Of a DNA stretch of 50,597 nt, positions 8,987 to 14,680 are shown piece after piece. Positions within the stretch are counted from its first letter, which is position 1. Each line of letters opens with the position of its first letter. A program made the position numbers and the translations under genes. The notes under the pieces are model-generated. The model was not told the DNA's origin. It saw only the letters and a program-made list of their open reading frames with translations, and ran no database searches. Source of the DNA: Psychroflexus planctonicus (GTDB lineage: Bacteria; Bacteroidota; Bacteroidia; Flavobacteriales; Flavobacteriaceae). The stretch spans positions 1-50,597 of the forward strand of contig NZ_BMGM01000014.1 of assembly GCF_014640195.1 (NCBI RefSeq). The letters run 5' to 3'.

Positions 8987-9016
8987 TTGAGGTCATCATG
9001 AAAAAACGTACATTTG
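8987..9016 (+). promoter_or_regulatory. Plus-strand promoter opposite the leader of small protein 2
   Basis: TTG at 8987-8989, 19 nt spacer, TACATTTG at 9009-9016. This is a near-ideal Bacteroidota -33/-7 arrangement pointing away from the small gene. The only element downstream on this strand is the terminator at 9060-9091, so the product would be an RNA of about 70 nt. Confidence 0.5.
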
Positions 9017-9091
9017 TGTTTGGTTGTGGATGTATGTTTTTCATGCATTTACGGTGAGGAGCTTCTACTCTGTAGGAGCTTTCTCTTTTTT
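9017..9091 (+). ncRNA. Candidate antisense small RNA 1
   Basis: The stretch runs from just after the TACATTTG box to the T-run of a strong terminator. It contains no convincing open frame and is antisense to the leader of the small protein 2 transcript. A homologous unit lies at 10231-10302. An alternative explanation is a micro-ORF on the same strand that begins upstream at 8998 and starts MKKRTFVFGCGCMFF. This is inference from signals, with no expression evidence. Confidence 0.35.
9060..9091 (+). terminator. Rho-independent terminator on the plus strand
   Basis: AGCTTCTAC-TCT-GTAGGAGCT forms a 9-bp stem including one G-U pair, followed by TTCTCTTTTTT. On the other strand no T-run follows the hairpin, so it works for plus-strand transcription only, although no plus-strand gene precedes it. 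Confidence 0.65.
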
Positions 9092-9125
9092 AGATTAGTT
9101 GCAGAAGATTGACATATTTATTGGT

Positions 9126-9845
9126 TTAATTGTTATTATATCTACCTAAGGCTTGTTTTACTATCTCATTGAATTTTTCTTCTGTGATTTTTTCTAAATC
9201 ATCAGGAATAGTAATATCTTTTTGTTTTTTAAATGTAATTTTTTCTAAGCTTATTATAATTCCATTAGGGGTTTCAACTTTTACCACTAATCCTGGCAAT
9301 CCGACATATGTAAGCGGACCAAAAGGTTTGTTAATATTTGTTGTGAACCATATCTTTGTTATTTCTTTATCTTTAGATTCATATAAAGCCAAGGAACAAT
9401 CAAAACCATTGATTTTTTTGTTAAAAGCCCCATCTTTAAAATCTAACTTTGAGACATCAATAATTTTATTGATATCTACTAAATAACCATTTTTATTAAA
9501 TCCTTTTTGTACTTTAAATAAATTATTTTCCTTGAAATAAAAATAATGATCTGGATATAACTTTTTGACAAATTTTGATTCAATTTCGTCATGATCTGAA
9601 TCCATTCTTTCAACCATTGAAAAATAAGATACATTATCTTTAAAAATTAATGAAAATTTCTGTTTTTCTGTATTTTCAATTGTTTTAAAAAAAGTTTTTT
9701 TGAATTTTTCTTTTTTTTCTCCTTTAATATCATTGAATACAGAATCAAGATTTATATTGTATTTAATTTTATAAATGGCTTTACCATGATTTTGAGCTGC
9801 TGTAATATTTATAAAAATAAAAAAAAATAAAATGTATTTAGTCAT
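9126..9845 (-). CDS. GLPGLI-family secreted protein, copy 3 (divergent)
   Basis: A 239-residue protein with signal peptide MTKYILFFFIFINITAAQ and the family motif TYVGLPGLVVKVETPNG, preceded by IWFTTNINKPFGPL. It is only distantly related to copies 1 and 2 outside these blocks and is more Lys/Phe-rich. It forms the first pair of the array with small protein 3, which is likewise the outlier among the small proteins. No enzyme signature is visible. A periplasmic or outer-membrane role is inferred from the signal peptide and from the family's frequent proximity to beta-barrel receptors. Confidence 0.88.
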   Translation of the reverse strand: MTKYILFFFIFINITAAQNHGKAIYKIKYNINLDSVFNDIKGEKKEKFKKTFFKTIENTEKQKFSLIFKDNVSYFSMVERMDSDHDEIESKFVKKLYPDHYFYFKENNLFKVQKGFNKNGYLVDINKIIDVSKLDFKDGAFNKKINGFDCSLALYESKDKEITKIWFTTNINKPFGPLTYVGLPGLVVKVETPNGIIISLEKITFKKQKDITIPDDLEKITEEKFNEIVKQALGRYNNN

Positions 9846-9855
9846 TTAAATGGGT

Positions 9856-9899
9856 ATTAAAAATCTCTTATCCATATCTATAATATAAATAAGAGATTT
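9856..9899 (-). terminator. Stem-loop between small protein 3 and GLPGLI 3
   Basis: AAATCTCTTAT pairs with ATAAGAGATTT (11 bp, 17-nt loop). On the minus strand it runs into TTAAT, a short U-tract. It is the third independent hairpin located between a small gene and its GLPGLI partner, and probably lets most transcripts end after the small gene. Confidence 0.6.
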
Positions 9900-9904
9900 A
9901 AATT

Positions 9905-10126
9905 TTAACAATTTTCTTCGATATAATATTCCATTGCTAAATAAGCAAATTGATTTCTTGCTTCTTCTGTGTTTGGGTACACAAGTAGGCTCGCTGCTCT
10001 TGTCCCATAATCCCATGCGTCATTCAAGCAATCTTGGCTAGGATCTTGTTGTAGTTCTTGTGTGTCAAACCCACTGCTTCCAAAAGCGAATACACCCAAT
10101 ACTAAAGTTAATACTAATTTTTTCAT
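9905..10126 (-). CDS. Small secreted two-cysteine protein 3 of the array (first gene)
   Basis: A 73-residue protein. The first 20 residues are the shared signal sequence (MKKLVLTLVLGVFAFGSSGF). The mature part is acidic and has no detectable identity with the other two except the start DC. Cys33 and the last residue Cys73 are separated by 39 residues, and the protein ends EENC, so it lacks any tail after the second cysteine. Its 5' region is identical over 68 bp to that of small gene 1, showing recent duplication or recombination of the signal-encoding part. The gene is the first after the minus-strand promoter at 10395-10427. No known family is recognised. Confidence 0.72.
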   Translation of the reverse strand: MKKLVLTLVLGVFAFGSSGFDTQELQQDPSQDCLNDAWDYGTRAASLLVYPNTEEARNQFAYLAMEYYIEENC

Positions 10127-10154
10127 TTTGATAAATTTTTAAATTTTATTTGTT

Positions 10155-10200
10155 GTTCCCATCTTGGAACGATAATCCAACTTTCTTTTATAGAAATTGG
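10155..10200 (-). promoter_or_regulatory. Structured leader element upstream of small protein 3
   Basis: GTTCC-CATCTT-GGAAC at 10155-10170, then CCAACTTTC-TTTTATA-GAAATTGG at 10177-10200. Compared with the leader of small protein 2, the right arm changed from GAAAGTGG to GAAATTGG. Pairing is retained by bulging the C instead of the A, which supports a conserved stem. Confidence 0.55.
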
Positions 10201-10222
10201 TATAGGTCATCATGAAAAAACG

Positions 10223-10230
10223 TACATTTG
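10223..10230 (+). promoter_or_regulatory. Plus-strand -7 box opposite the leader of small protein 3
   Basis: TACATTTG in a context nearly identical to 9009-9016 (shared CATGAAAAAACGTACATTTG). The upstream TTG is at 10197-10199, a 23-nt spacer, longer than in the other copy. It points toward the terminator at 10274-10302. Confidence 0.4.
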
Positions 10231-10302
10231 TATTTGGATGTGGATGTATGTTTTTTCATATTTCCGCTAATTAAGCCTTTGCATATGCAGGGGCTTTTTT
10301 TT
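10231..10302 (+). ncRNA. Candidate antisense small RNA 2
   Basis: Homologue of the unit at 9017-9091: TACATTTG box, about 65 nt, then a strong terminator. It is antisense to the 5' leader transcribed from the minus-strand promoter at 10395-10427. Between the two copies the first part is conserved and the terminator stems are unrelated in sequence but alike in position. No direct evidence of transcription. Confidence 0.35.
10274..10302 (+). terminator. Rho-independent terminator on the plus strand
   Basis: AGCC and GGCT close a long stem around the self-complementary core TGCATATGCA, with G-U pairs between, followed by eight T residues. It is oriented for the plus strand, downstream of the TACATTTG box and 300 nt before mfd. 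Confidence 0.65.
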
Positions 10303-10394
10303 AGCGACTTGGTGTGTATTGCTTCCTGCCTTATCAATACTTTTTTATTGTTAATTTTTGATGAATAGTGACAATTTTTATCGGTTTTACATTT

Positions 10395-10427
10395 CAAATT
10401 TATAAAAAAAAAAAAACAATGTAGCAA
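10395..10427 (-). promoter_or_regulatory. Main promoter of the peptide/GLPGLI array
   Basis: On the minus strand TTTG (10427-10424), 21-nt spacer, TAAATTTG (10402-10395). It matches the Bacteroidota -33/-7 consensus and would give a leader of about 260 nt before small protein 3, covering the structured element and the region opposite candidate small RNA 2. Confidence 0.55.
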
Positions 10428-10589
10428 ACTATTTTTAATTAATTTTTTGATTATCAGGTGTTCACCTTTTGATTTTTCTTACGCTACACCATGTATAATA
10501 GATTACAATGCAAGATTACCATAACACCTACACCGCTATTAAATAATTGTCAAATTTAAAATTGTAGTCCATTAAGCTAGCAAACTAAT

Positions 10590-10597
10590 TATATTTG
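10590..10597 (+). promoter_or_regulatory. -7 box of mfd (TATATTTG)
   Basis: A perfect TAnnTTTG box only 4 nt before the mfd ATG at 10602. Transcription would start at or next to the start codon, so the mRNA may be leaderless. No -33 TTG is seen at 19-21 nt. Confidence 0.5.
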
Positions 10598-10601
10598 CGG
10601 C

Positions 10602-13600
10602 ATGAGCATATCCAAACTTAGCGAGTCCCTTAAAGACTCCCCACAATTTTCGGAATTGATGGGGATTTTTGCGTCACAATCCGAACAACATCCAAAGCTT
10701 CAACTTAAAAACATAGTGGGTTCAGGTTTTTCCATTTTGCTGGCAGAAGCCTTTAAACATAGCGATGTTCCGTTTTTAATTTTATTGGAAGACAAGGAAA
10801 GTGCAGCCTATCATCTCAACGATTTAGAAGGATTAATCGGCGAAAAAGACGTGCTTTTTTACCCCGGAAGTTACCGCAGACCCTATCACATCGATTCGCT
10901 TTCTGGTGAAGAAACCGATAATGCCAATGTTTTGCTACGTTCAGAAGTGCTTAATCGCATTAATTCTAGAAAAAAACCTTCTGTGATTGTTAGTTATCCC
11001 GAAGCACTTTTTGAAAAAGTAGTCACCAAAAAAGAACTTGACAAAAACATATTGAAAATCAATGTCGGTGAAGAATTGAGTTTGGACTTCATCAACGAAG
11101 TTTTATTTGAATACCACTTTAAACGCGTAGATTTTGTTACCGAACCTGGTGAATTTTCCGTTCGCGGCGGAATTATTGATGTATTTTCTTACAGCAACGA
11201 TGAACCTTACCGAATTGAATTTTTTGGCGATGAAGTTGAAAGCATCCGTTCTTTTGATGTAGAAACTCAACTTTCTAAAGATACTAAAAAGAAAATCGGC
11301 ATTATGCCGAATGTAGAAAACAAGCAGTTAGACGAAACTCGAGAGTCGTTTCTGAAATTCATTTCGGCTAAAACCATCATATTCAGCAAGAATGTTTCAC
11401 TTTTGGATGCTAAGTTAGATGATTTGTTTTCCAAAGCTGAAAAAGCCTATGCGGAATTGGATTTAGAATTAAAACACAGTCCACCAAAAGATTTGTTTTG
11501 TAATGCAGAAGTCATTGACAAGCAATTTGAAAAATTTAGCTTTGTTGAAGTCAGCAGCCAAACTAAATTTGAAGCACTAGCAGTATTGGATTTCAACCAA
11601 AAACCACAGCCTAGTTTCAATAAGCAATTCGATTTGTTGATGCAAGATTTGAACCAACGTAATCAAGAAGGTTTTACCAATTATATAGCTTGTATAAGTC
11701 AACAACAAGCCAAGCGTTTTCATGATATTTTTGATGACCAAGACCAAAAAGTAGCTTACCAAACCTTGGTTTTTTCCTTGCATGAAGGTTTTGTAGATGC
11801 CAATAATAAGTTGCTTTGCTACACCGACCATCAAATATTCGACCGCTACCATAAATTCAAATTGAAGAGTGGTTTCGCCAAAAAACAAGCACTGACTATT
11901 AAAGAATTGACCAGCTTAGAAATTGGCGATTATGTAACCCACATCGACCATGGAATTGGGAAGTTCGGCGGACTTCAAAAAATTGATGTTGAAGGAAATA
12001 AACAAGAAGCCATTAAATTGGTGTACGGCGATCGGGATATTTTGTATTTGAGTATTCATTCGCTTCATAAAATTTCTAAATTCAACGGAAAAGATGGCAA
12101 AGCACCTAAAATCTATAAGTTAGGAAGCAAAGCTTGGAAAAGTTTAAAGCAAAAAACCAAGACCAGGGTTAAGAAAATTGCTTTCGATTTAATTCAATTG
12201 TATGCCAAACGCAGGTTGGAAAAAGGTTTTCAATACAATCCTGATTCGTATTTGCAACACGAGTTGGAAGCTTCATTTATGTATGAAGACACACCCGACC
12301 AAAGTGCTGCCACCGAAGATGTAAAAAAAGACATGGAAAGTCCACAACCCATGGACAGATTGGTCTGTGGCGATGTAGGTTTCGGCAAAACAGAAGTCGC
12401 CATTCGGGCTGCATTCAAAGCGGTAGATAATGGCAAGCAAGTTGCTGTTTTGGTGCCGACTACCATTTTAGCTTTTCAACATCACAATTCCTTTAGTGAA
12501 CGTTTGAAGGATTTTCCAGTAACGGTAGATTATTTAAACCGATTTAGAACAGCAAAAGAACGAAGCCAAGTTTTAGCCGATTTGGAAGCTGGTAAAGTTG
12601 ATATCGTGATTGGAACCCATCAACTGGTGAACAAAAATGTGAAATTTAAAGATTTAGGCTTGTTGGTTATCGACGAAGAGCAAAAATTTGGCGTTTCTGT
12701 AAAAGATAAATTGAAAACCATCAAAGCCAATGTCGATACGCTTACTTTAACGGCAACACCTATCCCGCGGACGCTTCAATTTAGTTTGATGGCTGCTCGA
12801 GATTTGTCGACCATTAAAACACCGCCGCCCAATCGTTATCCTATCGAAACGCACGTGATTCGTTTTTCAGAAGAATTGATTCGCGATGCGGTTTCCTATG
12901 AAATACAACGTGGTGGACAAGTATTTTTCATCAACAACCGTATTGAAAATATCAAAGAAGTAGCAGGTTTAATTCAACGACTTGTTCCCGATGCTAAAAT
13001 TGGAATTGGTCACGGACAAATGGATGGAAAAAAATTGGAGCAGTTGATGCTGAAATTCATGAACAATGAATTTGATGTCTTGGTAGCCACCACCATTATT
13101 GAAAGCGGTTTGGATGTCACCAACGCCAACACCATTTTTATCAACAATGCCAATAATTTTGGAATTTCAGATTTGCACCAAATGCGCGGTCGGGTAGGGC
13201 GAAGCAACAAGAAAGCCTTTTGTTACCTGATTACACCACCTTTACACCACATGACGCCAGATGCCCGAAAACGAATTCAAGCCATTGAACAATTCTCTGA
13301 TTTAGGCAGCGGAATTGAAATTGCGATGAAAGATTTAGAAATCCGTGGCGCAGGAGACTTATTAGGTGGCGAACAAAGCGGTTTCATCAACGATATTGGT
13401 TTTGAAACCTACCAGAAAATTCTGAATGAAGCCATTCAAGAATTGAAAGAAAAAGAGTTTAAGGATTTGTATGATGATGAAAGCAAAGAAGATAAAATCT
13501 TTGTGAAGGAAACCCAAATCGATACAGATTTTGAAATTCTTTTCCCAGATGATTACATCAACAATATCAAAGAACGATTGAATCTGTATTCCAAGTTAGG

Positions 13601-14015
13601 AAATGTTGCCAACGAAATAGAATTAGTTGCTTTTGAAAATGAGTTGAAAGACCGTTTTGGTGCTTTACCTAACGAGGCTAAAGATCTGTTGGACAGTGTC
13701 CGCATTAAATGGATTGCCAATGCTATGGGCTTAGAAAAGGTAATTTTGAAGCAAAACAAAATGATAGGCTATTTTGTAGCCGACCAACAATCTGAATTTT
13801 ACCAAACCCAGCGTTTTACCCGTGTTATGCAATTGGTGCAGCAAAATTATCAATTGTGTCAAATCAAAGAAAAACAAACCCGAAACGGACTTCGGTTGTT
13901 AGTGAGTTTCAATAAAATTACATCCATTCAAAAAGCAATAAAAGCGCTTACTATTTTTAAAGAATTATTACCTGAGCAAATAAAAGAAGAAGTTTTAAGT
14001 GTTTCAGAAGGGTAG
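10602..14015 (+). CDS. mfd: Transcription-repair coupling factor Mfd
   Basis: 1137 residues, the usual length of Mfd. The N-terminal UvrB-like module includes SYRRPYHIDSLSGEETDN and PGEFSVRGGIIDVFSYSNDEPYRIEFFGDEVESIRSFD. The RNA polymerase-interacting domain starts near residue 437 (IGDYVTHIDHGIGKFGGL). The superfamily 2 translocase has Walker A GDVGFGKTE (about 590-598), Walker B DEEQ (about 689-692), the TATPIPRTLQ motif III and QMRGRVGRS motif VI. The C-terminal TRCF domain is complete. The enzyme displaces RNA polymerase stalled at DNA lesions and recruits UvrA. The start is set by the -7 box and by the N-terminal fit. The gene stands alone on its strand. Confidence 0.97.
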   Translation: MSISKLSESLKDSPQFSELMGIFASQSEQHPKLQLKNIVGSGFSILLAEAFKHSDVPFLILLEDKESAAYHLNDLEGLIGEKDVLFYPGSYRRPYHIDSLSGEETDNANVLLRSEVLNRINSRKKPSVIVSYPEALFEKVVTKKELDKNILKINVGEELSLDFINEVLFEYHFKRVDFVTEPGEFSVRGGIIDVFSYSNDEPYRIEFFGDEVESIRSFDVETQLSKDTKKKIGIMPNVENKQLDETRESFLKFISAKTIIFSKNVSLLDAKLDDLFSKAEKAYAELDLELKHSPPKDLFCNAEVIDKQFEKFSFVEVSSQTKFEALAVLDFNQKPQPSFNKQFDLLMQDLNQRNQEGFTNYIACISQQQAKRFHDIFDDQDQKVAYQTLVFSLHEGFVDANNKLLCYTDHQIFDRYHKFKLKSGFAKKQALTIKELTSLEIGDYVTHIDHGIGKFGGLQKIDVEGNKQEAIKLVYGDRDILYLSIHSLHKISKFNGKDGKAPKIYKLGSKAWKSLKQKTKTRVKKIAFDLIQLYAKRRLEKGFQYNPDSYLQHELEASFMYEDTPDQSAATEDVKKDMESPQPMDRLVCGDVGFGKTEVAIRAAFKAVDNGKQVAVLVPTTILAFQHHNSFSERLKDFPVTVDYLNRFRTAKERSQVLADLEAGKVDIVIGTHQLVNKNVKFKDLGLLVIDEEQKFGVSVKDKLKTIKANVDTLTLTATPIPRTLQFSLMAARDLSTIKTPPPNRYPIETHVIRFSEELIRDAVSYEIQRGGQVFFINNRIENIKEVAGLIQRLVPDAKIGIGHGQMDGKKLEQLMLKFMNNEFDVLVATTIIESGLDVTNANTIFINNANNFGISDLHQMRGRVGRSNKKAFCYLITPPLHHMTPDARKRIQAIEQFSDLGSGIEIAMKDLEIRGAGDLLGGEQSGFINDIGFETYQKILNEAIQELKEKEFKDLYDDESKEDKIFVKETQIDTDFEILFPDDYINNIKERLNLYSKLGNVANEIELVAFENELKDRFGALPNEAKDLLDSVRIKWIANAMGLEKVILKQNKMIGYFVADQQSEFYQTQRFTRVMQLVQQNYQLCQIKEKQTRNGLRLLVSFNKITSIQKAIKALTIFKELLPEQIKEEVLSVSEG

Positions 14016-14078
14016 ATAAATAAAGTTTTTATGCTTTCAAATTTTTGCTACAAATTTGCCTGTGAGAAATGTTGGGTG

Positions 14079-14126
14079 TACGAATGTTGAATCTATTGTG
14101 TTTGTGCAATCGTGGCTAAAAATTAT
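14079..14126. repeat. Degenerate copy of a dispersed intergenic repeat
   Basis: The 23-nt stretch at 14104-14126 matches 14570-14592 except for an AT/TA swap, with an identical core CGTGGCTAAAAATTAT. Read on the minus strand it begins TAGCCACG followed by CACAA/CACGAAT-like units, the style of an intergenic repeat common in flavobacterial genomes (family recalled from memory). Confidence 0.5.
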
Positions 14127-14167
14127 AAAAAAAAGATGCATAAAACAAAAATCAAATTTGAATTTAG

Positions 14168-14175
14168 TAAATTTG
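14168..14175 (+). promoter_or_regulatory. -7 box of the antitoxin gene (TAAATTTG)
   Basis: TAAATTTG lies 18 nt before the ATG at 14194. No good -33 element accompanies it. Confidence 0.4.
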
Positions 14176-14193
14176 AAATAAATATCAATAAAA

Positions 14194-14421
14194 ATGAAGT
14201 CTGTAAATATCCAAATATCTGATTTTGAATTTAACCAATTGGGTTTAAACAAAAATACCTTGTCATTTTCTGAATTGGTTGATATTATTGGTAAGAAAAT
14301 CACGAAACAAACCTTGGAAAAAAGCATCCAACTATCTAATAAATGCGGTCTTTCAGAAATGACAATGCAAGAAATAAATGATGAAATAAAAGCGTGTAGG
14401 AATGCAAAAAGTAGTTCTTGA
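14194..14421 (+). CDS. Type II antitoxin-like protein, partner of a PIN toxin
   Basis: A 75-residue helical protein. The second half (SELVDIIGKKITKQTLEKSI, then SEMTMQEINDEIKACRNAK) matches the antitoxins found in Bacteroidota directly upstream of PIN-domain toxins (COG1569 type). In such pairs the toxin ATG overlaps the antitoxin's end. Here the expected ATG is present at 14402, but the toxin is a stump (see next entry). The product should bind its own operator and neutralise a PIN RNase; without a local toxin it is an orphan. The assignment rests on motif memory and on the overlapping toxin-like start. Confidence 0.6.
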   Translation: MKSVNIQISDFEFNQLGLNKNTLSFSELVDIIGKKITKQTLEKSIQLSNKCGLSEMTMQEINDEIKACRNAKSSS

Positions 14422-14485
14422 TACAAATTTAGATAGCTCCTTCATTAAATTTAAAAATATCCACCTTCCAAATTTTAGTCACTAA
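14402..14485 (+). pseudogene. Truncated PIN-domain toxin remnant
   Basis: The frame starts at an ATG overlapping the antitoxin's last 20 nt and reads MQKVVLDTN, the typical first strand of COG1569 PIN toxins with the catalytic Asp7. After about ten codons similarity ends and a stop comes at codon 28, where an intact toxin would have about 130-150 residues. The rest is not visible in the following 200 nt in any frame, so the gene was deleted rather than frameshifted. Confidence 0.6.
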
Positions 14486-14520
14486 CCTGCCACCAATAAA
14501 ACCCAAAATCATAATTAATT

Positions 14521-14592
14521 CATGTATTCGACTAAATGAATATACGAATACACGACTATACGATTATTCGTGCATACGTGGCTAAAAATTAT
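14521..14592. repeat. Dispersed intergenic repeat with TACGA/CACGA units
   Basis: The stretch is built of short degenerate units (TATACGAATACACGAC, TATACGATTATTCGTGCAT) and ends in CGTGGCTAAAAATTAT, shared with 14111-14126. The two copies bracket the antitoxin and toxin remnant. Beyond this the spacer 14486-14680 contains no recognised gene. Confidence 0.5.
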
Positions 14593-14680
14593 GCTAATTA
14601 CAATTGAAAATCACACTGAGTATTGAATCTTTGCAGCCTAGCTATCTTAGATTAGATAAACATTTTTTAAACAAATAGGC

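Larger units (their letters stand above)
10303..10601. other. Spacer between the array and mfd
   Basis: About 300 bp of AT-rich DNA holding the divergent promoters of the array (10395-10427, minus) and mfd (10590-10597, plus) and a run of about 13 A residues at 10404-10415. Beyond these I see no gene in it. An open frame crossing 10188-10427 on the minus strand has no support. Confidence 0.5.

Noticed and set aside
7571-10126. Double-glycine-leader bacteriocins for the three small proteins
   Set aside because: The N-termini are Sec signal sequences without a GG cleavage site, and no peptidase-containing ABC transporter is encoded in the window.
7571-10126. Type I toxin-antitoxin modules (small hydrophobic toxin with antisense RNA)
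   Set aside because: The mature parts are acidic and hydrophilic with paired cysteines, not membrane-disrupting peptides; the antisense units are kept only as a regulatory hypothesis.
7839-10200. Minus-strand leader peptide reading KRKL-x-x-RS-x-M in the leaders of all three small genes
   Set aside because: Differences between copies are mostly non-synonymous and the same bases are better explained by the conserved inverted repeats.
10188-10427. Minus-strand open frame of 79 codons in the leader of small protein 3
   Set aside because: It runs through the terminator and the poly-A tract, has odd Lys/Cys/Phe composition, and its counterpart in the leader of small protein 2 is in a different frame, so no coding conservation.
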